Positions 11,369 to 20,517 of a stretch of DNA of 36,657 nt are shown here, piece after piece. Position 1 is the stretch's first letter; each line of letters starts with the position of its first letter. The stretch is from Gammaproteobacteria bacterium (GTDB taxonomy: Bacteria; Pseudomonadota; Gammaproteobacteria; SZUA-140), in the NCBI GenBank assembly GCA_020845975.1, contig JADLET010000118.1, forward strand, positions 1-36,657. The letters are read 5' to 3'. Made by a program: the position numbers and the translations under genes. The notes beneath the pieces were generated by a model. That model saw only the letters and a list, made by a program, of their open reading frames with translations, was not told the origin of the DNA and did not search any database.

Positions 11369-12987
11369 ACCGACTGGCCATCGAACCCGGCAGCACCGTC
11401 GCTTACCACACCGGCGACTGGCGCAACCAGCGGCCGGCCTATCGTGACAAGTGGCCGCCCTGCGGGCAGACCTGCCCCGCCGAGGAGGATGTCCAGGCGT
11501 GGCTGGCGCTGGCGAGCGACCGGCAGTGGGAGGCGGCCTGGCGCACACTCACGGAACGCAATCCCCTGCCGGCGGTGATGGGGCGCGTTTGTTACCACCC
11601 TTGCGAGCGCGCCTGTAACCGCGCGCATCTGGATACGGCAGTGAACATCCACGGCGTCGAACGTCATCTTGGCGATCTTGCCCTCCAACAGGGTTGGCGT
11701 CACCGCCCGCTGACCGACCAACAACAGACGCAACAGGTGGCGGTGGTGGGCGCGGGACCGGCGGGTCTCTCTTGCGCCTTTCAGCTGGCCCGGCGCGGCT
11801 TTCCGGTGACGATCTTCGACGCCCAGTCGACGCCCGGCGGCACCTTATCCAGCGGCATCCCCGAATATCGCCTGCCCAAGTCGGTAATGCAGGGAGAGAT
11901 CAACGCAATCCTCGCCCTGGGGATACAACTCAAGCTCAATACCCGCATCGGCGCTGATATCAGCGCAGACACCCTGCGCGAGGAGTTCGTTGCCGTCTTT
12001 CTCGCCGTCGGCGCCTTGCAGCCGCGCACCTACCCCGACGATGGTTACGGCGACCACAGCGTGATGAGCGGCGTTGATTTCCTGCGGCGCATCAACGATG
12101 GCGAGCGTCTGAGCCTGCCCGGGCAAATCGCCGTCATCGGCGGCGGCAACACCGCCATCGACGCCGCGCGCTGCGCGCGCCGTCTGGGTGCGGAGGTGAC
12201 GGTAGTGTGTTCGCAGGATCCCCACGGCAGCCATGGGGGACATCCCGGTGCGGAGATACCCGCCTCCCTTGACGAGGTGAACCAGGCCGAAGCTGAAGGC
12301 GTGCGGCTGCGTTATCGCATGGGTGTACAGCGTTTGGTCCGCAGCGGCGCCCATCTGTCCGGCGTGGAGATCGCCCGCGTCGACCAGATCCACGACCGTC
12401 ACGGCCGATTCAATCCAGTGTTGTTCGAAGGGACCGAGGAATTTCTGCCCGCCAGCTTGGTGGTCTTCGCCATCGGCCAGGAGGTGGACTGGAGGGGATT
12501 GGAGCCCTTGGTCCAAACGGAAACATCGGGAATCTTTGTCGGCGGCGACGCAGCGGGCAAACCGCGTTTCGCTGCCACCGCCGTTGGCAGCGGCTATCAA
12601 GCGGCCATGTCGATTATCGCGTTGCTCACGGGTGTTCCACCCCATTACGAACATCATGACAAGGCCGAGGTTACCTTCCGGGACATCAAGCCTCAGTATT
12701 ACCCGCGCCAGGCCCGCCGAGAAGGTGCGCTGATGGCCGCGTCACCCGGTGAATTCAGCGAACGTGTGGCCGGACTTGGCAACGAGGCGGCGCATGAAGA
12801 GGCTGGCCGCTGCCTGAACTGCGGCATCTGTTTCCAGTGCGACAACTGCTGGCACTTCTGTCCCGACGCCGCGGTGATCAAGCAAGGTCAGGGTTACAGG
12901 ATCGATGACGACTACTGCAAGGGCTGCGGGATATGTGCTGAGGAATGTCCTAGCGGACACATCGATATGGAACGTGTGGCTGGCTAG
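11365..12987 (+). CDS. GltD-like FAD/NAD(P) oxidoreductase fused to a C-terminal PorD-like 2x[4Fe-4S] domain
   Basis: N-terminal CGQTCPAEEDV...CYHPCERACNR; Rossmann VAVVGAGPAGLSCAFQLARRG and IAVIGGGNTAIDAARCARRLGAEVTVV; C-terminal CLNCGICFQCDNCWHFCPD and CKGCGICAEECPS. Confidence 0.92.
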   Translation: MNRLAIEPGSTVAYHTGDWRNQRPAYRDKWPPCGQTCPAEEDVQAWLALASDRQWEAAWRTLTERNPLPAVMGRVCYHPCERACNRAHLDTAVNIHGVERHLGDLALQQGWRHRPLTDQQQTQQVAVVGAGPAGLSCAFQLARRGFPVTIFDAQSTPGGTLSSGIPEYRLPKSVMQGEINAILALGIQLKLNTRIGADISADTLREEFVAVFLAVGALQPRTYPDDGYGDHSVMSGVDFLRRINDGERLSLPGQIAVIGGGNTAIDAARCARRLGAEVTVVCSQDPHGSHGGHPGAEIPASLDEVNQAEAEGVRLRYRMGVQRLVRSGAHLSGVEIARVDQIHDRHGRFNPVLFEGTEEFLPASLVVFAIGQEVDWRGLEPLVQTETSGIFVGGDAAGKPRFAATAVGSGYQAAMSIIALLTGVPPHYEHHDKAEVTFRDIKPQYYPRQARREGALMAASPGEFSERVAGLGNEAAHEEAGRCLNCGICFQCDNCWHFCPDAAVIKQGQGYRIDDDYCKGCGICAEECPSGHIDMERVAG

Positions 12988-13016
12988 GGTTAGGGGCAGG
13001 AATATTTTTTAACGGA

Positions 13017-13054
13017 TTTTTGCTGGTTTGGAAGGTAACCAGGCAGCAAAAAAA
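13017..13054. terminator. Candidate hairpin/terminator after the oxidoreductase operon
   Basis: TTTTTGCTGGTTTGGAAGGTAACCAGGCAGCAAAAAAA: TTTTTGCTG pairs with CAGCAAAAA (or CTGGTT with AACCAG). Confidence 0.5.
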
Positions 13055-13106
13055 TGCATCTGCCTCATCTGTAGACCGAATTCATCTTTAGAAAGGGAGA
13101 CTTGTC

Positions 13107-13352
13107 ATGATGTTTTTTGAGGACGGGCAGCATGGATGGTTAATGGCCGCGGGGATATTGCATTTGTTGATCTTCATGATACTGGCCATATTAGGTGTCG
13201 CTGTTATGGCGCAGTGGGTCATGCGTGGTGATCGTTCCGGTGCATCACAGTCCGTACAAAAGACACCGCTGATGATCCTGCAGGAACGCTATGCGCGAGG
13301 AGAAATCCAACGGGACGAATACGAAGAGAAAAAACGTGATCTTGGCGCTTGA
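13107..13352 (+). CDS. SHOCT-domain small membrane protein
   Basis: N-terminal TM; C-terminal PLMILQERYARGEIQRDEYEEKKRDL. Confidence 0.85.
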   Translation: MMFFEDGQHGWLMAAGILHLLIFMILAILGVAVMAQWVMRGDRSGASQSVQKTPLMILQERYARGEIQRDEYEEKKRDLGA

Positions 13353-13387
13353 CACGCGGAGTGCAGGGCGATGGATTGACTGGCTCT

Positions 13388-14575
13388 ATGGCAGAAACAA
13401 ACATCGAAATAGACGATCCTGAAGGGTCTGTTCGGATTGCCGGAGCAGGCCCGGCGGGACTGGCCGCCGCCGTCACCCTGGCGCGAGCCGGCCGCCGGGT
13501 CATCGTGCACGAGACGCATCCGGAGGTGGGTTATCGTTTCGGATCGGACCTGCAAGGCTTGGAAAACTGGAGCACTGAACAGAACGTATTCGATATGCTG
13601 CGAGGCCTGGGGCTCGCAACGGGGTTCGCCGCCCTGCCTTGTGTGCGTGGCATCGGTTTCGACGCCTGGGGTGAACGCTACGATATCGTCGGAAAGAAAC
13701 CGCTTTTTTATCTGGTGGAACGAGGTCCTGGACCGAGTACTTTGGACTCGGCCTTGCTCAATCAGGCGCGCTCACTGGGAGTGGAAGTGTGCTTCAACAG
13801 CCGGCTCGATCAGGTGGAGGGACCCGCCATACTCGCTACCGGACCCAAGACGGCGGACGCCATCGCAGTCGGTTATCACTTCGAGAGCGACTGGGACGAC
13901 GGCTTTTGGATTATTTATGACGATGCCATCGCCCCCAAAGGCTATGCCTATCTCCTGATCATGAACGGCCGGGGTACTGTCAAGAGCTGTATGTTCACCG
14001 ACTTCAAGCAGGAACAGCGGTATGTGCAACGCACCGTGGAGGCCTTTCAACGCCTGGTGGGTTTGGAGATGAAAAATCCTCAGCCCCACGGCGGCGCCGG
14101 TAATTTCCGCATCCCCGCGCGTGCGGTCACCGGTGTGCATCCGGTGGCGGGCGAACAGGCGGGATTTCAGGATTTTCTGTGGGGCTTCGGCATGCGCTAC
14201 GCGATGATATCCGGCGTGCTGGCGGCACGCAGCCTGTTGCAGGGCGAGGACTATGATCGCTTATGGCGCAAGGAGCTGGGGTCGCAACTCTGGAACGGTC
14301 AGGTCAACCGGGCCATATTCGCTTCGCTGGGCAATCGTGGTTACCGCTGGTTTTTGCGCCGCAACCGGACAAGGCGGTGGGACGCACATCTTTTCCTTCA
14401 CGGATTTTACCAGCCCTGGCCGGTAAAACGGTTGCTGTTACCCTGGGCACGCCGCCAGCTGCGTTCGCGGCGCAAGGACGTGAGCTGTGATCACATGGAT
14501 TGTCATTGCGTATGGTGCCGCCACGGCGGTCAGGCCAGGGCGGGAACTTCATGTGAACATGAGCGTAAACCATGA
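13388..14575 (+). CDS. FAD/NAD(P)-dependent oxidoreductase, geranylgeranyl-reductase-like, with Cys/His-rich C-terminal tail
   Basis: VRIAGAGPAGLAAAVTLARAGRRVIVHE; tail KDVSCDHMDCHCVWCRHGGQARAGTSCEH; ATGA overlap with next gene. Confidence 0.8.
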   Translation: MAETNIEIDDPEGSVRIAGAGPAGLAAAVTLARAGRRVIVHETHPEVGYRFGSDLQGLENWSTEQNVFDMLRGLGLATGFAALPCVRGIGFDAWGERYDIVGKKPLFYLVERGPGPSTLDSALLNQARSLGVEVCFNSRLDQVEGPAILATGPKTADAIAVGYHFESDWDDGFWIIYDDAIAPKGYAYLLIMNGRGTVKSCMFTDFKQEQRYVQRTVEAFQRLVGLEMKNPQPHGGAGNFRIPARAVTGVHPVAGEQAGFQDFLWGFGMRYAMISGVLAARSLLQGEDYDRLWRKELGSQLWNGQVNRAIFASLGNRGYRWFLRRNRTRRWDAHLFLHGFYQPWPVKRLLLPWARRQLRSRRKDVSCDHMDCHCVWCRHGGQARAGTSCEHERKP

Positions 14576-15342
14576 TGCGTGATCCCGTCTGTCTCATGGT
14601 GCTCGAACCCCGCAAAGCGGCGGCAATGGCCGAATTCAAAGGTTATGCCTATTACTTTTGTTCGGAGGGGCACAAGCAGAGCTTTATCTCTCGGCCTGAG
14701 CTTTATAGAGACGAGGCATCGGCCATGCGCCTGAACGTGGGTGTTATGGGCTCGGCGGACGATGATCACCCCGAGGTGGTGAGGGATCAGGTACGCGCCC
14801 TGGGTCATGCAATCGGGCAGCGCGGTTTCATCCTCATCACCGGCGCCTGTCCCGGCCTGCCCTACGAATGTGCCGTGGGTGCGCGGGGAGGAGGCGGCTG
14901 GTCGGTGGGCATTTCTCCGGCACTGAGCCTGGATGAGCATGTGCACAAATATCACTCGCCTATGGACATGTTCGATGTGCTGATCTATACCGGCAGCGGC
15001 CTCATGGGGCGCGAGGTGACCAACATCCGCTCCAGCGACATGGTGGTGATCGTGGGTGGGCGCTCCGGCACGCTCGGCGAGTTTGCCATCGCCTACGACG
15101 AAGGCAAATTGATCGGAGTGTTGCAGGGCAGCGGTGGCATTACCGAAGAGATCCCCGGCATCGTAGCCAGCTTCGGTGACAAGGACACCGGTGCGCGGAT
15201 GATCTACGAAGCCGACCCCGCCGTTCTGATTGAGCGCCTGGTTACGATGTATATCGAGCAACATTACCGCCGCCCGTCCTGCTTTTGCGAAGAAACGGAT
15301 ACCGTGGGTGTGGGAGAAGAGGAACGATCGGCGATGAAATAA
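14572..15342 (+). CDS. YHS domain fused to LOG-like (TIGR00725-type) Rossmann protein
   Basis: N-terminal MMRDPVCLMVLEPRKAAAMAEFKGYAYYFCSEGHKQSFISRPELY, then VGVMGSADDDHPEVV...LITGACPGLPYECAVGA...VVIVGGRSGTLGEFAIAYDEGKLIGVL. Confidence 0.85.
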   Translation: MMRDPVCLMVLEPRKAAAMAEFKGYAYYFCSEGHKQSFISRPELYRDEASAMRLNVGVMGSADDDHPEVVRDQVRALGHAIGQRGFILITGACPGLPYECAVGARGGGGWSVGISPALSLDEHVHKYHSPMDMFDVLIYTGSGLMGREVTNIRSSDMVVIVGGRSGTLGEFAIAYDEGKLIGVLQGSGGITEEIPGIVASFGDKDTGARMIYEADPAVLIERLVTMYIEQHYRRPSCFCEETDTVGVGEEERSAMK

Positions 15343-15450
15343 TTTTTGGCGGATGGGTCGCCACAGTGGCAATGCACATGCATTGCAGCTGGCGTCACGT
15401 TCGGGACGGCGCCCCGTACAGGGGGCCGTATAACAGAGGAGGAGAGTGTC

Positions 15451-15639
15451 ATGGTGAAAGATCCGGTATGCGGTATGGAGATCGCAAAAGAGAAGGCGGC
15501 GGCGCACAAAGAGCATGAGGGCAAGACCTATTACTTCTGCTCCGCGTCCTGTCGCGATAAGTTCACTGCTTCGCCACAGGATTATACCCAGAAGGAAGCC
15601 GGCGAAGATGCGCATAAAGGGCACGGAGGGTGTTGTTGA
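15451..15639 (+). CDS. YHS domain protein with GHGGCC tail
   Basis: MVKDPVCGMEIAKEKAAAHKEHEGKTYYFCSASCRDKFTASPQDY; SD GAGGAG. Confidence 0.9.
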   Translation: MVKDPVCGMEIAKEKAAAHKEHEGKTYYFCSASCRDKFTASPQDYTQKEAGEDAHKGHGGCC

Positions 15640-16072
15640 GCAGGATATTCAGCGCACATTTTTGGTGGAACGACATTTTTATTGACGTGTATGTTTCGTC
15701 GCCGTTGGCGGTCGTTGACCGAGGGTCGCGATGACTCCGTACAAGTAAGGTTTTGCCCAGACGTGCCTAAAATTAAGATTGTAGAGCTAGGGCGTCATAG
15801 ATGAATGATGCGCTATGTTCGTTAGCGCACAGAATTTACCGACGCTTCTGCTCATCTTCTGTGTAGGTTTACGTTCAAGAACGGGCTTGACCCGGGTCCT
15901 ACACCAAGGAGATAGGATGAGCTTTGATATGAGAGTGGGTGAACGTTCCGCCCCCGCTTGAAGAAAGAGGGAGGAAGGGCAACCTAAAACAGGTCACGTT
16001 TGTGTGGCTCATTTTTCTTTAGTGCCTTTTGTGGACGGTCGTTGCTGATATTCAGCTAAGAAGGGGCGTGTT

Positions 16073-17227
16073 ATGTCATGGAGTGGCAGCAATTATGTTA
16101 GTGCCGTGGTGGCGCTTGCAATAGCGTCGGGAGTGGCGTTGAGCGAGGCGTGTGCGGCCGATGATATGGCCGGTCTGCAGGCCGAGGTCGATGCGTTGAA
16201 GAAACAGGTACAGGAGGCTGGTGAATGGCGGCGAAGTGATTCGATGGTCCATCTGTCAGGGTACGGAGCAGTTACTTATAGCGATGCGCAATCTGAGAAT
16301 GGCGCCTACGACGGAGTAGTGTTCGCGCCCATCTTCCATTATCAGTACAAGGACCTGATGCTGCTCGAATCGGAGTTGGAGGTCGAGGTCGGTAAGGAAG
16401 GCGAGACCGAGTTCGCCCTCGAATATCTGGCGCTGGATCTGTTCTTAAACGATCACGTGACACTGGTGGCGGGCAAGTTCCTGAGCCCCATCGGACAGTT
16501 CCGCCAGAACCTGCATCCTGCCTGGATCAATAAACTGCCCTCGGAACCCCCCGGCTTCGGCCATGACGGAGCCGCGCCGGTCGCGGAGGTCGGCGCCGGG
16601 CTGCGGGGCGGCTTGCCGGCGAGCGGGGGGCGGTTGAACTATGCCTTCTATGTCGGCAACGGTCCGGAACTCGAGGCGGCCGGCGGGGAGCTGGAGGGGG
16701 TCCGGAGTGAAGGCATGACCCGCGACGAAGACGGCAAGAAGGTTCTAGGTGGCCGGCTCGGCTTCCAGCCCATTGCCAAGTTCGAAGTGGGCATGTCGGC
16801 TGCGACTGGCCAGGCCGCCGTGGCCCGGGACGCCGCTGGCGCGGTGGCCAGTGACCCGGCGCGGGACTATGACGTGACGGGGGTCGATTTCTCTGGCCAG
16901 ATTTACGGTCTTGAGTTGCGTGGCGAGTATGTCCGGCAGAAGGCGGGTGCGGCGGCCGGCAGTGTCGCCCCCGACGCAGCGGCGTGGAAGGCTTGGTACA
17001 CCCACGCCTCCTATCCGTTCCAGCCGGGCAAGTGGGAAGGCGTGCTGCGCTATACCGATTTCAGCATGCCCGATGCCAACCAGGGGCAGCGGCAATGGGC
17101 GGCCGGGGTCAATTACCTCTTCGCCCCCAGCGTGATCGCGAAGCTGGCCTACGAGAAAAATGACGGCGAGAGCGGCACCGCGGCGGATGCCGACAGGATT
17201 CAGGTGCAGCTTGCATACGGCTTCTGA
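16073..17227 (+). CDS. Outer-membrane porin-like protein
   Basis: Signal peptide, short N-terminal coiled coil (LQAEVDALKKQVQEAGEW), beta-barrel-like body ending RIQVQLAYGF. Confidence 0.75.
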   Translation: MSWSGSNYVSAVVALAIASGVALSEACAADDMAGLQAEVDALKKQVQEAGEWRRSDSMVHLSGYGAVTYSDAQSENGAYDGVVFAPIFHYQYKDLMLLESELEVEVGKEGETEFALEYLALDLFLNDHVTLVAGKFLSPIGQFRQNLHPAWINKLPSEPPGFGHDGAAPVAEVGAGLRGGLPASGGRLNYAFYVGNGPELEAAGGELEGVRSEGMTRDEDGKKVLGGRLGFQPIAKFEVGMSAATGQAAVARDAAGAVASDPARDYDVTGVDFSGQIYGLELRGEYVRQKAGAAAGSVAPDAAAWKAWYTHASYPFQPGKWEGVLRYTDFSMPDANQGQRQWAAGVNYLFAPSVIAKLAYEKNDGESGTAADADRIQVQLAYGF

Positions 17228-17248
17228 TGATATCTGGAGGGAATTGCT

Positions 17249-17545
17249 ATGGCGGGTATCAGTAGGTTTCGGATTGGTGGTCTTATCGCGGCTGGTTTTG
17301 TGGCGGTGGCCGTCCTTTTTTACCAAGCGACGCCGCTCGAGGCTAGGGAGGCGGAAAAGCCGGGCGATTCCGTCCGCGGGGTCACGCTGTGGGCCGACAA
17401 TTGCGCGCGCTGCCACGCGATGCGCGATCCCAAGGAATTTCGCGACGATCAATGGCGGGTGATCGTAAGTCACATGCGCGTGCGGGCCGGTCTTGGCGGC
17501 CAGGACGCGCGCGATATTTTGGCATTTCTACAGGCAAGTAACTAG
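17249..17545 (+). CDS. Small c-type cytochrome
   Basis: Signal anchor; GVTLWADNCARCHAMRDPKEF (CxxCH). Confidence 0.85.
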   Translation: MAGISRFRIGGLIAAGFVAVAVLFYQATPLEAREAEKPGDSVRGVTLWADNCARCHAMRDPKEFRDDQWRVIVSHMRVRAGLGGQDARDILAFLQASN

Positions 17546-17577
17546 GAGTGGATTGCATGGCAACAGGAGCGGCACTG

Positions 17578-17931
17578 ATGAATACAACCTTTAAGCGGTC
17601 TCTGTTGGTGGCGTCCGCGCTGCTCGCATTCTTCATCATGCAGCGCGGTTGGGCGACAGACGACGTAGCGCGGGGCGAAGCGCTCTATAAACAGACCTGC
17701 GTGGCTTGTCATGGGGCCAGCGGTGCTGGCTCTCTCCCCGGGGTACCGGACCTGACCAAGGCAAGCGGTTCCCTTGCCAAGCCGGATGACGCGTTATTCA
17801 AGAATATAAAGGAAGGTTTTCAGAGCCCGGGCTCCGCCCTGGCCATGCCGCCTAAGGGCGGCAACCCGGCGTTGACCGATGAAGACATCCGCATCGTGAT
17901 TCAGTATATGCGGAGTGCCTTCATGCGCTGA
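17578..17931 (+). CDS. c-type cytochrome, class I-like
   Basis: GEALYKQTCVACHGASGAGSLPGVPDL (CxxCH); start at 17578 with AGGAG upstream. Confidence 0.88.
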   Translation: MNTTFKRSLLVASALLAFFIMQRGWATDDVARGEALYKQTCVACHGASGAGSLPGVPDLTKASGSLAKPDDALFKNIKEGFQSPGSALAMPPKGGNPALTDEDIRIVIQYMRSAFMR

Positions 17932-18071
17932 GAGCGGTGCCTTAACCGCCGGCTAAGGTGCGTAATGCTGGCTGGGTAGTTGATGGATCGACTGCCTAGC
18001 GACGAGGAAAACGGTTGGTGCGGACTTCGTCAAGACAGTTTCTTTCTGTTGAAAGAGGGAGGGGGTTAGGG

Positions 18072-19409
18072 ATGAACGACATGGGTGAGCTGGCGGGATT
18101 GTCACATACGGCGGCGACCGTGCCCGGGCGAGGCGGCGACCCGTTCAGCGAGGCGGCATCCGCGGCGGCTCGGCATATCCTGGAACTGATCCTGGCGGAC
18201 TACCGGGGGCCGGTGGCGGTCGATCTGTGGAATGGGGAACGGATCGTCGGCAACGATGATGCGCCCTGCGCCCTGGTCTTCAGGCATCCCGCTGTGCTGC
18301 GCGAACTGGTGCTGGATCGCGATCTGGTGCGCCTCGCTGAGTCCTACCTGGCGGGGGAAGTGGATGTGATCGGCGATTTCGAGGTCTTGTTCGACCTGGC
18401 GGAATACCTTCGCCGCCATGATCTGTCCTGGGCGGCGCGCCTGCGGGTGGTACCGGAGGCGCTGCACCTGCCGCGCGACGGGGTATTGTACGATCCTAAT
18501 AAGATGCGTGACGGCCGGCCGGCACGACGCAACTCGCGGGCCAGCATCGCCCATCACTACGATGTAGGCAACGACTTCTACCGCCTGTGGCTGGACCCGG
18601 AAATGGTTTATTCCTGCGCTTACTTCCGCGATTCCGGTCAGTCGCTGGCCGCGGCGCAGTGCGACAAACTCGATTATCTCTGTCGCAAGCTGCGCCTGGC
18701 GCCGGGGCAGACCCTGCTCGACATCGGCTGCGGCTGGGGCGCTTTGGTGTGCTGGGCCGCGCGCCATTACGGCGTGCAGGCCCATGGCGTTACCCTGAGC
18801 GAGCAGCAATATACCTATGCGCTGGAGCGGGTGCGGCGCGAGGGTCTGGCGGACCGGGTGCGCATCGAGGTGCGCGACTACCGCGACCTGCCCGACGATG
18901 CCCGCTACGACCGGGTGGTCAGCGTGGGGATGTTCGAGCACATCGGCGTGGCCAATTTCCCCCTCTACTTCAATACCGTCAAGCGCGTGCTCACGCCGGG
19001 CGGCCTGTTCCTGAATCACGGTATCACCAACGACACCCGCTGGCGGGAGACGCCACTCACGCGTTTCGTGAATCGATATGTGTTCCCCGACGGTGAATTG
19101 ACGCGTATCAGTGATGTAGTGGATGCCATGGAACAGGCGGGTTTCGAAATCATTGACGTAGAAGGGCTGCGCCGCCACTACGCATTGACCCTGCGCCACT
19201 GGGTGCAGGCATTGGAGGCGCACTACACGCAGGCGGTGGCGTTGGTGGGCGAGGCCCGCTACCGGGTGTGGCGCCTGTACATGGCGGGCGCGGCCTACTA
19301 TTTCGAGGAGGGCAGCAGCGGGGTGCATCAGGTGTTGGCGGGACATGTCGGTGCGCCGATGGCGATCCCGCTCAGGCGCGATGACCTTTATCTCAAGGAA
19401 GTGGAATGA
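18072..19409 (+). CDS. cfa: Cyclopropane-fatty-acyl-phospholipid synthase family methyltransferase
   Basis: SIAHHYDVGNDFYRLWLDPEMVYSCAYF; LLDIGCGWGALVCWAARHYGVQAHGVTLSEQQ; VSVGMFEHIG. Confidence 0.93.
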   Translation: MNDMGELAGLSHTAATVPGRGGDPFSEAASAAARHILELILADYRGPVAVDLWNGERIVGNDDAPCALVFRHPAVLRELVLDRDLVRLAESYLAGEVDVIGDFEVLFDLAEYLRRHDLSWAARLRVVPEALHLPRDGVLYDPNKMRDGRPARRNSRASIAHHYDVGNDFYRLWLDPEMVYSCAYFRDSGQSLAAAQCDKLDYLCRKLRLAPGQTLLDIGCGWGALVCWAARHYGVQAHGVTLSEQQYTYALERVRREGLADRVRIEVRDYRDLPDDARYDRVVSVGMFEHIGVANFPLYFNTVKRVLTPGGLFLNHGITNDTRWRETPLTRFVNRYVFPDGELTRISDVVDAMEQAGFEIIDVEGLRRHYALTLRHWVQALEAHYTQAVALVGEARYRVWRLYMAGAAYYFEEGSSGVHQVLAGHVGAPMAIPLRRDDLYLKEVE

Positions 19410-19761
19410 AAGATGTCGGATATGCGTTCTTGCCGAAACCCTTTGGCTGTATGCCGTCTTCCAGCGTGTCGGGCGGTGTGCAATCGCTGATTACCGCCAA
19501 GTACCCCGACGCCAAATTTCTCGCCATTGAGACCTCCAGGGATGGCGCGGTGAACATCTCCAGCCGTATCCAGATGGCGTTGTTCAAGGCACGTGAGTCG
19601 GCGCGGGCGGAGAGTTCGGCGCGGCGCTTAACGAAACGGCGTTGAGCGCAGCGGCCGCCGCGCGCAAACTTGCCGCGCGCGCAAGGCTGAAAAGCCCGAC
19701 GCACTATCCCCGCCACCGCGTGGCGGGGACCGCGGCCAATGCCGTTTACGAACTGTCCTAG
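19406..19761 (+). pseudogene. C-terminal remnant of a CoA-substrate-specific enzyme activase (DUF2229-type), frameshifted
   Basis: Frame 1 MKDVGYAFLPKPFGCMPSSSVSGGVQSLITAKYPDAKFLAIETS...MALFKARESARAE continues in another frame as FGAALNETALSAAAARKLAARARLKSPTHYPRHRVAGTAANAVYELS* after an apparent AG duplication near 19611-19614. Confidence 0.7.
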
Positions 19762-19904
19762 ACGGCATGCTGTGCGGGTGAGTGTTATTTCGAATGGCGT
19801 GGCGGGTGCCGCCGGGTGGCCGTGAAGCCGCTTCGGCGGAAATGAAGCAAAAGCGTTTCCCGGCAATGATGCCGGCGGTGTGTGGGTATGGAGCATGATC
19901 CGCC

Positions 19905-20375
19905 ATGAAGGTGAACAGTGAAACGGAAAAGGATCAGCAGATTTTGTTATTGGCCATCGCCATTGAGCGACACAGTGCCCGAATGTATCAGGATTGGGCG
20001 CACCGGTTTTGCACTTATGACGGAGGCATGAGCGCCATCCTAGAGGCGTTGGGGAAGGAAGAATTAGGACATGAACGGGAATTGATGGATCTATATGTGC
20101 AACTGACCGGTAAAGATGTGCCGGAACCTCTGCCGGAGCCTATGGAACTCCAGGGTGTCGTGCGGGGATTGCAATCGATACAGGATCATTTTTTTGTCGT
20201 CGATCCGGGCATGGCCGAAACCATTCTTGAGTCGGCCCTGAGGATCGAACGTTTTACCTATGAATTTTATATTCAGTTCCAGAGTAAGGTGGAAGATCGG
20301 CAGGTAGCGGCGCTCATTCGCCGGCTGGTCGAGTTTGAGGGTGAACACGTCCGTATCTTTCTTGAGCGAGTCTAG
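19905..20375 (+). CDS. Ferritin-like / rubrerythrin-type four-helix protein
   Basis: IAIERHSARMYQDWA...LGKEELGHERELMDLY...ALRIERFTYEFYIQF...LVEFEGEHVRIFLE: E...ExxH-type spacing. Confidence 0.75.
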   Translation: MKVNSETEKDQQILLLAIAIERHSARMYQDWAHRFCTYDGGMSAILEALGKEELGHERELMDLYVQLTGKDVPEPLPEPMELQGVVRGLQSIQDHFFVVDPGMAETILESALRIERFTYEFYIQFQSKVEDRQVAALIRRLVEFEGEHVRIFLERV

Positions 20376-20517
20376 TACTCCTTCAAGGCGATATTTACGG
20401 GTTCGGCGAGACGAGTGCATGGCTGGCAGAGAGCTGTCCGCCTATGACAAACAAGCATCCACGGCCGATGTGGCGGGATGCATCGGATAGTTTACCGAAC
20501 ATGAATAGGAGGGTGTC

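Noticed and set aside
18102-19346. 414-aa minus-strand ORF opposite cfa
   Set aside because: Shadow ORF of a GC-rich gene; low-complexity His/Gln/Arg composition, no recognisable domain, while the + strand encodes a clear CFA synthase
19707-19729. Perfect 10-bp hairpin TCCCCGCCAC-CGC-GTGGCGGGGA
   Set aside because: Lies inside sequence still encoding the activase C-terminal motif (YPRHRVAGTAA), so probably a by-product of coding constraint; no T-tract
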